Below are positions 14,928 to 22,622 of a stretch of 27,057 nucleotides of DNA, in pieces. The translations under genes and the position numbers were made by a program. Each line of letters opens with the position of its first letter. Position 1 is the stretch's first letter. The DNA is from a virus: positions 1 to 27,057 of the IMG/VR virus record IMGVR_UViG_3300021961_000518; one strand, 5' to 3'. The notes beneath the pieces are model-generated. The model was given only the letters and a program-made list of their open reading frames with translations, was not told the DNA's origin and searched no databases.

Positions 14928-16526
14928 ATGGGTTTGGCAGCAGCAGCAGCTATAACAGCTACAACCGCGGCGGTCGGCGGTGTAGTCGCCAGCAAAGCAT
15001 CTAAAAGGGCCGCTAACGCACAGGCTCAAGCAGCTACTACGGCGGCGCAGTCGCAGGAGCGCGCAGCAGCGTTGGCAGTAGAGGCGCAGCGCACCGGATC
15101 GGCTGAAGCTGTTGCAGCGGCAAGAGACGCAGCAGCCACAGCGCAGCAGGCGCAGAATGAGGCAAATTTTCAGGCGCAGAACCTAGAACGCTTACGCTTT
15201 AACGAAACGCGCATGGCGGACGAGCGCGCGTTTACTGGCGCGCAAGAAGCCGCGGACAGGGGCTTCGACGCCGCTCAAGGCGCGTATACTTCTTCATTCG
15301 GCGCGGCGCAGGCGGCTAGCGATTTAGGTTTTGACACCGCGCTGGCCGATGCCACTAGGGGTTTCGACACCGCTCTGGGTGACGTAAACAGGGGTTATGA
15401 CCTAGCGCAAGCGGCGGCGGAACAAGGTTACACCACCGCTGAAGAGGCTTACAGGCAGGCGTACCAGCGGCAGGGTGAATTTCAAGACCCATACATAAAA
15501 AGCGGCCTTACTGCCCAAGAGCAGATCATGCAGCTTATGGGTATCGGCGGCGACAAGACCGCCGCTGACTACGGTCAGTACGCTAGGTCATTTGGCGCGG
15601 GCGATTTTGTAGAAGACCCCGGCTATGCCTTCCGTCAATCGGAAGGTCTAAAGGGGCTAGAGCGTTCAGCATCCGCCCGCGGCGGCATACTGTCCGGCGG
15701 CGCGCTGAAGAATATCCAGCGGTTCGGCCAAGACTTAGCCAGCCAAGAATACCAAAACGCGTTCAACCGTTACCAGACTGAACGCGCAGCACGCCTTAAC
15801 ACGCTCGGCGGTTTGTCCGGCGCGGGTCAGTCAGCGGCGAATGTCATGACGGGTGCCGCAGGGCAGCTTGGCTCAAACAGCGCGGCAAACGCTTTGGCGC
15901 GGGCGCAGGCGACATCCGCGAACTCCATAGGGCGCGGGACCACAACCGGCAATATCGCCATGACCCGCGGCGCAACAACAGGCAACATCGCCATGAACCG
16001 CGGCGCGACAACCGCCGGAAACGCTTTGGGGCTTGGTCAAGCAACAGCAGGAACTGCTTTGGGGCGCGCTAACGCAACCACTCAAAACCTTATGGCCCAG
16101 AACGCGGCGACTAACGCAAACAACGCGGCGTATTACGGTAATATAGGTAACCTTACACTGGCCCAAGGCCAGAACACAGCGCAGAATGCGTACAACGTAG
16201 CCAATGCCGTTTCAGGCGGCGCCATGAACGTAGCAAACGCTGCGTCGCAGGGCGCGTACAATGTCGGCAATGCACAGGCCACAGGCGCGATGAACACCGG
16301 CGCAGCCCGTGCGTCTGGATACATCGGTCAAGCCAACGCGCTAACAAACGCTCTGGGCCAGATAGGTAACTATGCAGCGCAGGCGCCTATGAACAACGCC
16401 ATGATGGCTTATTATAGGAACAACACCCCTGACACGCCGGCCACACCCGCCAGCGCCAACCCGTATTTTTCTGCTGGGCAAGGACCGCAAAAACTACCGT
16501 TTAACATTCTTAATTTGGGAAGATAA
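14928..16526 (+). CDS. DNA ejection protein (p32-like DNA transfer protein)
   Basis: This 532-residue protein is Ala/Gln/Asn-rich. It starts with a hydrophobic Ala-rich segment (3-22, a possible membrane-active helix), followed by a long helical region. Residues 105-185 contain repeated G-F-D or G-Y-D/T units about 11-12 residues apart. The middle, near residues 225-300, matches text I recall from proteins annotated DNA transfer protein p32: P-G-Y-A-F-R-Q-S-E-G, then G-G-I-L-S-G-G-A-L-K and E-Y-Q-N-A-F-N-R-Y. The last 200 residues are Asn/Ala/Gly repeats. Such proteins leave the particle with the DNA and help build a channel across the envelope. It is the first of three consecutive ejection genes, at the P22 gp7 position. 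Confidence 0.8.
   Translation: MGLAAAAAITATTAAVGGVVASKASKRAANAQAQAATTAAQSQERAAALAVEAQRTGSAEAVAAARDAAATAQQAQNEANFQAQNLERLRFNETRMADERAFTGAQEAADRGFDAAQGAYTSSFGAAQAASDLGFDTALADATRGFDTALGDVNRGYDLAQAAAEQGYTTAEEAYRQAYQRQGEFQDPYIKSGLTAQEQIMQLMGIGGDKTAADYGQYARSFGAGDFVEDPGYAFRQSEGLKGLERSASARGGILSGGALKNIQRFGQDLASQEYQNAFNRYQTERAARLNTLGGLSGAGQSAANVMTGAAGQLGSNSAANALARAQATSANSIGRGTTTGNIAMTRGATTGNIAMNRGATTAGNALGLGQATAGTALGRANATTQNLMAQNAATNANNAAYYGNIGNLTLAQGQNTAQNAYNVANAVSGGAMNVANAASQGAYNVGNAQATGAMNTGAARASGYIGQANALTNALGQIGNYAAQAPMNNAMMAYYRNNTPDTPATPASANPYFSAGQGPQKLPFNILNLGR
15933..15998 (+). repeat. 33-base tandem repeat in the ejection protein gene
   Basis: Two adjacent 33-base units encode the 11-residue pattern R-G-(T/A)-T-T-G-N-I-A-M-(T/N). 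A third, degenerate unit (R-G-A-T-T-A-G-N-A-L) follows from 15999. The protein repeat is clear while several third positions differ, so this is an old duplication, not a recent one. Confidence 0.7.
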
Positions 16527-16529
16527 CCT

Positions 16530-18359
16530 GTGGCAAACCAAATGATAGCCCTTCAGTCACGCGGACCACAACTTACTGATCCGTCGAGGCTGACAGCGCA
16601 GTACGCAAACATGATGAACATGGCGTCGCAACAGCGCGCGTCGAAACTTCAGGGTGAGCGCACGCGTCAGGAAATGAAGTTTGCGGAGAACGCCGAAGCG
16701 CGTGAAGTTGCTGGTGAACAGCGTGCGGCGCAAAAGTTTAGTTTGGAACAGTCAACAGCGTTAGTATCGGCGTTAGGTACAGGTTTGGTTGGTATATTAC
16801 GCGACCCCAGCGACGCGACCATAGGCCAAGTCGGTCAAACTTTTGCTAGTGTTGGCATGGACCCTGAAAAATTTGGTCCTTTGCTAAAACAGATACAAGA
16901 AATACCCGACGCAAACGACCGCAAACTGTTCGCGTTGCAATTCATTTCGCAGTCTGAACCGGCGCGCGGCGCGCTTAAATATGTCATGCCTGAAGTAAAA
17001 GAGACGAAGGTAGGCGACGCTACGGTATTCTTTGACGCCAACCCTAACTCACCTATTATGGGGCAAGAACTGTTCCGGTTCACCGCGCCACCAGAGCCAG
17101 TTAAAATGACTCAAAACGTTGTTGAAGGTACGGTAATCAACACAAACCCTTACACTGGTGTTTCCGCTGAGTCCGTTGTCGGCGATCCAAGAGCAAATCT
17201 TACTCCCGCCGTGCGAAACCCTACTTTCGCCAGCACTGGCGTCGCGTCGCCATACGCCGTCGGCGGCGGTACAGGCCAGCAGCCAATGATGCCGCCCGTT
17301 GCGCCTGCCGCACCGCCAGCAGCAGCCGTTGGAATACCTGTCGGCGGTCCGCGCGGTGCGCCGGGCGCGGGCGGCGATGTATTTAGCCGAATGATAAAGC
17401 AGGAATCCCGCGGCCAACAGTTTGATCGCAGCGGTCGCCCGCTCACGTCATCGGCAGGCGCTATTGGTATTGCTCAGGTTATGCCGGGTACGGCACCAGA
17501 AGCTGCTAAGTTGGCTGGACTTCCGTTTGATCCAAACAAATACCGCAATGACGCCAACTACAATCTTGCGCTCGGCAAAGCATACTACGAAAAACAATTG
17601 CGTGATTTCGGCGACGAGCGCCTTGCGGCTGCTGCGTACAACGCTGGCCCCGGTGCCGTGCGTAGCGCACTGAAAAAAGGTGGCCCTGACGGCTGGATTA
17701 ACCATGTCCCGTCAGAAACACGCAAGTATGTTAGGGCGGTGTTTGGCGGCGCCGGCGCACCTACACGTACCGGCGGCGCAGCGGCTGCACCTACCGGCGC
17801 ACCTCCCGCCACAGGCGCGGGCCAACCGATAACTCTAGGCGAACAACAGAGACGGAAAGGGTTCCAGAAAACTCTTGAGTTGTTTGATTACGACGCAGCG
17901 ACCGGCGCAGACTCGGTTTCTCCATTAATTAAAGCGTCCACCAGCGGCGGCGCAGAGAAACTAGGTTCTGACGTAGCAGGATTCTTCGGCGTAGGTACGC
18001 CGGGGCGGGTGGCCCTTGGTCAATTGGAAACGCTGAAAGACAACATGACGTTTGAAAAGTTGCGCGGCAAGTTAGGCGCACAAATTTCAGACGCTGACGT
18101 TCGCTTGATAGCTAGTACGATGGGCGACATAGCCAACCCGAATACCCCCGCGTCCGTGCGTTTGGCAAAATGGCAGAATATAGTCTTGCCGATGCTTGTG
18201 CGCGGCGCCGGCATGACGCCAGTAAAGCGGAAAACGGCGACCGGCGGCGGCAAAGATAAATCTGGTCTACCTCGTGTTACCACCGACGCCCAATGGAACG
18301 CGTTAAAGTCAGGACAAGAGTACATTGCGCCTAACGGCGAACGTAAAAGGAAACGGTGA
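16530..18359 (+). CDS. Ejection protein with lytic transglycosylase (SLT) domain
   Basis: This 609-residue protein starts at GTG 16530 with GGGAAG at 16517-16522 in front. The first 225 residues are helical and charged, then comes an Ala/Pro/Gly-rich linker. Residues about 285-400 form a soluble lytic transglycosylase domain: M-I-K-Q-E-S-R-G with catalytic Glu292, G-A-I-G-I-A-Q-V-M-P-G-T (310-321), and A-A-Y-N-A-G-P-G-A-V (368-377). These enzymes cleave the glycan strands of peptidoglycan, opening a path for DNA. The end carries a T-D-A-Q-W-N-A-L-K-S-G segment, a short motif I recall from other virion proteins, and terminates in R-K-R-K-R. It is the second ejection gene. Confidence 0.88.
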   Translation: MANQMIALQSRGPQLTDPSRLTAQYANMMNMASQQRASKLQGERTRQEMKFAENAEAREVAGEQRAAQKFSLEQSTALVSALGTGLVGILRDPSDATIGQVGQTFASVGMDPEKFGPLLKQIQEIPDANDRKLFALQFISQSEPARGALKYVMPEVKETKVGDATVFFDANPNSPIMGQELFRFTAPPEPVKMTQNVVEGTVINTNPYTGVSAESVVGDPRANLTPAVRNPTFASTGVASPYAVGGGTGQQPMMPPVAPAAPPAAAVGIPVGGPRGAPGAGGDVFSRMIKQESRGQQFDRSGRPLTSSAGAIGIAQVMPGTAPEAAKLAGLPFDPNKYRNDANYNLALGKAYYEKQLRDFGDERLAAAAYNAGPGAVRSALKKGGPDGWINHVPSETRKYVRAVFGGAGAPTRTGGAAAAPTGAPPATGAGQPITLGEQQRRKGFQKTLELFDYDAATGADSVSPLIKASTSGGAEKLGSDVAGFFGVGTPGRVALGQLETLKDNMTFEKLRGKLGAQISDADVRLIASTMGDIANPNTPASVRLAKWQNIVLPMLVRGAGMTPVKRKTATGGGKDKSGLPRVTTDAQWNALKSGQEYIAPNGERKRKR

Positions 18360-19951
18360 TGAGTTGGCGCGACGACCCTAGCGTAACCCCTACAAAACCA
18401 GCGCCGCCGCCTAAAAATATTTCGTGGCGGGATGATCCTGTTGTTAACGTAAAACCCCCTCGCACGGGCATGGACAAAGCTACGCAAGTGGCGGGCGTCA
18501 CCACAAACGCCCTACTGCCCTACGCAACGGCAGCGTTGGCCGGCGGCGCTGCTGGCGCGCCGTTTGGTGGCGTCGGTGCTATCCCCGGCGCGGCAGGCGG
18601 CGTGTTGTCGCTAGGTGTCGCCGACCTTGGCACAGCATTATATAATTTAGGCGGGTCGCTATTTAACGCCGAACGCATTCCGCTGCCGTCGGAGACTATC
18701 AGCAAAGGCTACAGGAGCGTCGGCATTGGCCGTGCGCCAGAGACACCCGGCGAACAAGTTTACAGCGATGTTTTGGAAGGTGGCGTCGGCGCTTTTAGCC
18801 AAGGCAAAGCGGCGCAAAACTTGTTTAAGACAGGGTCAAAGCCGGTCCAAAACTTCATGGCCGATATGGGTAAAAACATTCGCGGTCAGACCGTCGCTGG
18901 TGCAGCAGCAGCCGGCGCGCCGTCCGTTGCGTCCAACTACTTTGATGTCACAAACCCCTACGCGTTGGCGGGGCTTTCGTTAACCTCCGGCATGGCAGGC
19001 AATAAAGTCGCTAGGTCTAACCCAAAGCCAGTGACGGCGGCGGAACTAAAAAGAGAGTCTTCCACTCTATACAAGCAGATGGAAGGCGAAGGTGTCCAAA
19101 TTGCGCCGCAAGCAATGGCGGATTTGAACGCGTCAGTCCGTACAAAATTAAGCGATTTGCGGTACGACGCCGACACGGACAAATTAGTTAACCAAGCGTT
19201 AGATTTGTTCAGCAAAAAATCTGGCAAGCCCATGTCGTTTGAAATGTTGGAAGAGTTTAGGAAGTCCATTCGTGATCTCCCCTACACCCAAAGCGGCGCC
19301 GGACGCGGCACACCTAAAGAACGCGCAATAATCGCGGCGCTTGACGACACCATAGACAAATACATGGATAATTTGACGCCGGCGCAAGTATCGTCTGGCG
19401 ACCCTGCTGCTGCGGCTGCGTTCCTAAAAAAAGCGCGTGACGTTCGGGCGAGAGGCTATCGGACTGAGACGTTAGAGAATGCGTTTACAAAAGCGACCGC
19501 TACATCTGACGCGTTAAACTCTAATAAATCATATCCGCAAGCACTTCGGGATGAATTTGGTAAGATAGCAAAAGACCCGCGTAAACTGTCAAAGTTTGAT
19601 AAGCCAACCCAAGAATTAATTAAAAAAGTCGCCAACGGGACCGCCACGCAAAGCGTTTTTGCCGCGCTGGGGAAATTGTCCCCTAGTGCGACTATGTTAG
19701 GTATGAAAAATATTGGGTACGGCGCGGGTGGGTTTGCGGCGCCGACGACTACAGCGACAATCGCCGGTCTTACTTCAGGATCAAAAGCTATTGCAAACCG
19801 GATGACCAAAGGTCAGGCGAACCGCGCTCTTATCAGCGCCGCCCAGCCCGGTGGCAACATAAAGCCCGGCGGCCCCGGCTACTTTGCGCTGTCGCCTATC
19901 GCGCAGCAAAACGTAATGGCGCAAGACCGCGCTAATAAACGGAAACGCTAA
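18359..19951 (+). CDS. Third DNA ejection / internal virion protein
   Basis: This 530-residue protein starts at ATG 18359 by overlap with the upstream TGA and after AAAAGG at 18345-18350; GTG 18356 is also possible and adds one residue. The N-terminus has two copies of S-W-R-D-D-P about 20 residues apart. Residues about 45-100 are Ala/Gly-rich and hydrophobic, perhaps membrane-inserting. The middle is helical (a Y-K-Q-M-E-G segment, then Lys/Asp/Glu-rich helices), with no enzyme motif recognised. It ends in N-K-R-K-R, like the preceding protein. Its size and place as the last of three suggest a role like P22 gp16 or gp20, inferred from order. Confidence 0.72.
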   Translation: MSWRDDPSVTPTKPAPPPKNISWRDDPVVNVKPPRTGMDKATQVAGVTTNALLPYATAALAGGAAGAPFGGVGAIPGAAGGVLSLGVADLGTALYNLGGSLFNAERIPLPSETISKGYRSVGIGRAPETPGEQVYSDVLEGGVGAFSQGKAAQNLFKTGSKPVQNFMADMGKNIRGQTVAGAAAAGAPSVASNYFDVTNPYALAGLSLTSGMAGNKVARSNPKPVTAAELKRESSTLYKQMEGEGVQIAPQAMADLNASVRTKLSDLRYDADTDKLVNQALDLFSKKSGKPMSFEMLEEFRKSIRDLPYTQSGAGRGTPKERAIIAALDDTIDKYMDNLTPAQVSSGDPAAAAAFLKKARDVRARGYRTETLENAFTKATATSDALNSNKSYPQALRDEFGKIAKDPRKLSKFDKPTQELIKKVANGTATQSVFAALGKLSPSATMLGMKNIGYGAGGFAAPTTTATIAGLTSGSKAIANRMTKGQANRALISAAQPGGNIKPGGPGYFALSPIAQQNVMAQDRANKRKR

Positions 19952-19954
19952 CCC

Positions 19955-20125
19955 ATGACTTCTATCGACCAGACCCAAGCACAACTTAACACGCACGAAC
20001 AGGTCTGCGCGTTCCGGTACGAAAGTATCTGTGCGCGATTGAAGCGTCTTGAAACCATAGGTATGTCTGTGGCCGGCACAATCATTCTGTTGCTGGTCGG
20101 CATACTGTTGAAAGCTGGCACATGA
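19955..20125 (+). CDS. Small XhlA-like membrane protein, 56 aa
   Basis: This 56-residue gene starts four bases after the ejection protein stop. Residues 1-33 are a short polar helix (E-Q-V-C-A-F-R-Y-E-S-I-C-A-R-L-K-R-L-E) that may form a coiled coil. Residues 36-52 are one hydrophobic segment with L-L-L-V-G-I-L-L. This layout, helix then C-terminal membrane span, matches the XhlA (haemolysin-like) family of small phage lysis proteins. Its TGA overlaps the endolysin start (ATGA), which supports a lysis role. The two Cys are notable. It could help holin action or anchor endolysin. Topology is not certain. Confidence 0.7.
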   Translation: MTSIDQTQAQLNTHEQVCAFRYESICARLKRLETIGMSVAGTIILLLVGILLKAGT

Positions 20126-20514
20126 GTATCGTCCTCGGCGCGCGGTCACTGTCGCGGCTTGAGGGCGTGCATCCGGACCTTGTCCGCGTTGTCAAGAAGG
20201 CCGCGGCGATGTCGGACCTAGACTTCACAGTGCTAGAAGGCTTGCGTACCGTCGCGCGCCAGACGCAGTTGGTCAAGCAAGGCGCATCAAAGACAATGAA
20301 CTCGCGTCACATCACCGGACACGCTGTCGATTTAGCGCCGATGATTGACGGCAAAGTATCTTGGGACTGGCCTTTATACCATCGGCTAGCCAAGATCGTG
20401 AAGGCCGCTGCGGCGGCTGAAAAAGTGCCGCTCCAGTGGGGCGGCGATTGGCGGACGTTCAAGGATGGCCCGCACTGGGAACTGCCTTGGAAGTCCTACC
20501 CGAAAGGAAAGTAA
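20122..20514 (+). CDS. Endolysin, M15 family peptidase
   Basis: This 130-residue single-domain enzyme has the M15 signature S-x-H-x-x-G-x-A-x-D (S61 to D70, with Zn ligands H63 and D70), followed by D-G-P-H (D115 catalytic base candidate, H118 third ligand). This matches the T5-type L-alanoyl-D-glutamate endopeptidase, which cuts the peptide stem of Gram-negative peptidoglycan. No signal peptide is seen, so export would need a holin. The start is fixed by the ATGA overlap with the upstream small membrane gene. The length is typical (T5 endolysin is 137). Confidence 0.9.
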   Translation: MSIVLGARSLSRLEGVHPDLVRVVKKAAAMSDLDFTVLEGLRTVARQTQLVKQGASKTMNSRHITGHAVDLAPMIDGKVSWDWPLYHRLAKIVKAAAAAEKVPLQWGGDWRTFKDGPHWELPWKSYPKGK

Positions 20515-20515
20515 T

Positions 20516-20674
20516 ATGCTAAAAGGTTATCGCACATACGTTCTGGCTGGAATGGGCGTTCTCTCCGCCGTTGCCAGCTATCTGGTCGGCGACACTGACT
20601 TGATGACGGCGGCTAACGCTGCCTTTACCGCAGGCGCTCTAGCGTTCCTGCGCGCAAGCGTCCCTCGCATTTAA
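20516..20674 (+). CDS. Small membrane protein, putative holin, 52 aa
   Basis: ATG 20516 is one base after the endolysin stop with a GAAAGGAAAG site at 20502-20511. The open frame upstream to 20465 overlaps the endolysin gene and is rejected as a start. The 52 residues begin M-L-K-G-Y-R-T-Y and contain two hydrophobic stretches (8-24 and 31-47) split by a G-D-T-D turn, giving a hairpin topology. I recall similar small proteins in phage lysis or packaging regions. A holin, which would let the endolysin reach the wall, is the most economical reading, but no family is certain. Its stop TAA at 20672-20674 overlaps the opposing gene's stop. Confidence 0.6.
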   Translation: MLKGYRTYVLAGMGVLSAVASYLVGDTDLMTAANAAFTAGALAFLRASVPRI

Positions 20675-20802
20675 GTTCGCCTAGCCATCATACGCCCGAT
20701 CAATATAACCATCGGGCCTAAATCTTCAGGTGATTGCCCTGCCTTTAGCATGGCAATCACCTTCTCTAATGCCTCGGCTGTAGCCGCCGCATGGTCTGTC
20801 AT
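20671..20802 (-). CDS. Small protein at end of leftward operon, 43 aa
   Basis: Read on the minus strand, ATG at 20802 overlaps the upstream stop as ATGA, and the frame runs 43 residues to TAA at 20671-20673. The product (M-T-D-H-A-A-A-T-A-E-A-L-E-K-V-I-A-M-L) is helical, with a Q-S-P-E-D-L-G turn and an R-M-M-A-R-R end. It has no recognised family. The gene contains a long inverted repeat (20728-20762), and its stop overlaps the rightward holin-like gene. Coupling supports translation, but the small size leaves doubt. Confidence 0.55.
   Translation of the reverse strand: MTDHAAATAEALEKVIAMLKAGQSPEDLGPMVILIGRMMARRT
20728..20762. terminator. Long hairpin at the convergent junction (bidirectional termination candidate)
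   Basis: AGGTGATTGCC (20728-20738) and GGCAATCACCT (20752-20762) are a perfect 11-bp inverted repeat. After one mismatch (20739/20751), the stem gains three more pairs, leaving a five-base loop CTTTA. It has no T run on either strand. It lies just past the ends of both opposing operons, inside the 43-aa minus gene, where converging transcripts would end. It may act as a pause or Rho-linked terminator, or may protect 3' ends of the late mRNA. Confidence 0.5.
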
Positions 20803-20990
20803 TTCTTCAGCCCTTTCAAAAGTTCGACGCGCTCCCGCGCTGTCCGCAGCGCAGAGTAACGCTGGTGCAAACGCCGGGCGATGGCCGGGCGCTTGTGCGT
20901 CCGCAGTTCAGCGTCCAGCGCCGCCTTCAGTTCGTCTTCCGTAAGGTCAGACAGCACGGCGATCATCGACCGCCAGTTTAGTTTACTCAT
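20799..20990 (-). CDS. Small helical protein, 63 aa
   Basis: This minus-strand gene starts at ATG 20990, overlapping the helicase end by eight bases, and stops with TGA at 20799. The 63 residues are helical, with an acidic half (L-T-E-D-E-L-K-A-A-L-D-A-E-L) and a basic half (R-R-L-H-Q-R-Y-S-A-L-R-T-A-R-E-R). I do not recognise a family. The coupled arrangement with helicase and nuclease suggests a replication or recombination accessory role, though nothing in the residues shows it. Confidence 0.65.
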   Translation of the reverse strand: MSKLNWRSMIAVLSDLTEDELKAALDAELRTHKRPAIARRLHQRYSALRTARERVELLKGLKK

Positions 20991-22302
20991 TTTTCAATTC
21001 CTCTAAGGCTATGTCGGACACCGCACGCTTGTCGTGCAGCGCCGCCCATATGCGTTCATCAATACTCTTCTCAGTCAACATTACATAGACCCAGACATCT
21101 TTAGTCTGGCCGCTGCGGTGCAGGCGTCCGACCGTCTGCTCGTACAACTCCAGCGACCACGGCAGCGACAGGAACACCATGTGGCAGCCGCCGTGCTGTA
21201 GGTTCAGACCGTGGCCTGCCGACTTAGGGTGAGCCAACAGCAGTTCGACCTGCCCAGCGTTCCAGCGTTCGATGACGTTGTCATCATCCATCGTCTGCGC
21301 GTGCGGGAAGCGGCGCTTCAGTTCGGCCAACTCTTCCTGATAGGTGTACGCAATGATGGTGTTGGCCCGCTGGTTCTCCGCCAGCAGTTCTTCCAGCCGG
21401 TCGAACTTGTGGCTGCTAAACCAGATGGCAAAATCGTAATTCAGACTGCCGCGGTTGTAGACAAAGCCGGACGCCATCTGTTGCAGCTTGGTCGTCACTG
21501 ACGCTGCGTTCTGCGCTACGATCTGGTCGTTGCCGAAACGTGCTACATACTCGCGTTTCATTGCTTCATACGGCTTGCGGTCGTCCAGCGCAACGCGCAC
21601 CTCAGTGACGTGACAGGGCGGCAGCCTGTCCTTGTACTCGCCCGGCTCCAGCACGAACGTCGCAGGGCGAATGCGCTGCATGACTTGCTCCAGCGCGCCG
21701 GCTGCCGGCACCCACTGGCCGAAGTCGCGGTTGGTGCAGATGAAATACTGCTGCATGAACGCACCCTTGGCACGGCCCAGTAGCGTCTGGTCAATGATCT
21801 TGCACTGGCCGAAGACATCCTCCAGCCCGTTCGACGTGAACGAGCCGGTCAAGCCCCAGCGCACCTTGACGTTAGCCAGCAGCTTGTCCAGCGCCTTGAA
21901 GCGTTTGCCGCTGGGGTTCTTCAGCCGCGTCAGTTCGTCGAACACAATTCCGTCGAAGCCGGATAAATCCTCTAGCTTATCTAGGTTGTCATAGTTAATG
22001 ACGACCACACTGGCGTCGCTCTGCAACGCATCCACCCTTTGCACTGGCGTGCCGACAGCCAGAGCAGGGACGACGCCAGACCATTTCGGCGCTTCGACAG
22101 GCCACACATCCGTGCAGACGCGCTTCGGCGCTACGACCAGCCAGCGTTTGACATGGCCGTCGCGCAGCATCTCATCCATCGCCGTCAAGGTAATGGCTGT
22201 CTTGCCCGCGCCGACAGGCGCAAGGATCATGGCGCGGTCGCGCTCGTACAGGAACGTCGCAGCCTCTTGCTGGTACGGCCTTAGCTGAAGCGTTTGAACC
22301 AT
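20983..22302 (-). CDS. SNF2-family DNA helicase/ATPase
   Basis: This 439-residue superfamily 2 protein has motif I A-P-V-G-A-G-K-T (28-35, K34), motif II D-E-L-T (122-125, in place of DEAH) with the following R-L-K-N, and a motif III-like G-L-T-G-S. Near the end is motif VI Q-T-V-G-R-L-H-R-S-G-Q-T (389-400). The G-R-x-H-R-x-G-Q form is typical of the SNF2 group. Such phage proteins probably translocate on or remodel DNA during replication or recombination; the substrate here is unknown. The start at 22302 lies 22 bases inside the nuclease gene, and it is downstream of it in the same operon. Confidence 0.9.
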   Translation of the reverse strand: MVQTLQLRPYQQEAATFLYERDRAMILAPVGAGKTAITLTAMDEMLRDGHVKRWLVVAPKRVCTDVWPVEAPKWSGVVPALAVGTPVQRVDALQSDASVVVINYDNLDKLEDLSGFDGIVFDELTRLKNPSGKRFKALDKLLANVKVRWGLTGSFTSNGLEDVFGQCKIIDQTLLGRAKGAFMQQYFICTNRDFGQWVPAAGALEQVMQRIRPATFVLEPGEYKDRLPPCHVTEVRVALDDRKPYEAMKREYVARFGNDQIVAQNAASVTTKLQQMASGFVYNRGSLNYDFAIWFSSHKFDRLEELLAENQRANTIIAYTYQEELAELKRRFPHAQTMDDDNVIERWNAGQVELLLAHPKSAGHGLNLQHGGCHMVFLSLPWSLELYEQTVGRLHRSGQTKDVWVYVMLTEKSIDERIWAALHDKRAVSDIALEELKNE

Positions 22303-22556
22303 TCGTCCACATCCTCTTTAGACCATAGGCAGGCGTAGTGCTGCTTGGTGTGCGTCATTTCATCTGAGAAGATACGCTGCAACGCAGACAGCCGACCGTT
22401 AGGCTGCTTCAGTTCTATAAACCAAGCCTCACCGTTGGGCATACAAGCTATGCGGTCGGCGACGCCGACTTGCGTAATGCTGCGGAACTTATAGGCAAAA
22501 CCGCCTACCGCCCGCACGCGCTTACAGAAATACCGCTCTATCTCTTTCTCAGTCAT
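22281..22556 (-). CDS. VRR-NUC domain nuclease
   Basis: This 91-residue stand-alone VRR-NUC protein is a member of the PD-(D/E)XK nucleases. The active-site signature is G-V-A-D-R-I with D34, then W-F-I-E-L-K with E48 and K50, and a helix Gln near 60 (L-Q-R). Stand-alone phage VRR-NUC proteins are thought to cut branched or flap DNA as Holliday-junction-type enzymes. It is the first gene of the leftward operon and overlaps the helicase gene by 22 bases, so the two may act together. Length fits the minimal family. Confidence 0.92.
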   Translation of the reverse strand: MTEKEIERYFCKRVRAVGGFAYKFRSITQVGVADRIACMPNGEAWFIELKQPNGRLSALQRIFSDEMTHTKQHYACLWSKEDVDEWFKRFS

Positions 22557-22571
22557 AACGAAGGGCTACTA

Positions 22572-22609
22572 CAAAATTTTTTGCATTTCAAGGCTTGCAT
22601 CAAATTTTG
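22572..22609. promoter_or_regulatory. Operator-like imperfect dyad in divergent region
   Basis: CAAAATTTTTTGCA (22572-22585) and TGCATCAAATTTTG (22596-22609) are inverted copies, with 12 of 14 positions matching, around a 10-base centre. The right arm overlaps the -35 of the rightward promoter. This is the layout of a repressor or activator site between divergent operons. The binding protein is not in the window. Confidence 0.55.
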
Positions 22610-22622
22610 TTGTCTGTATACT
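22595..22622 (+). promoter_or_regulatory. Rightward sigma-70-type promoter
   Basis: TTGCAT (22595-22600) and TATACT (22617-22622) are separated by 16 bases, giving a good match to a bacterial housekeeping promoter. It would drive the replication operon starting at 22653, whose ribosome-binding site is GAGG at 22643-22646. No equally good leftward pair is seen for the VRR-NUC operon, although AT-rich sequence continues. Confidence 0.65.

Noticed and set aside
12717-16526. Diversity-generating retroelement variable region
   Set aside because: No reverse transcriptase or template-repeat pair was seen, and no adenine-biased duplicate.
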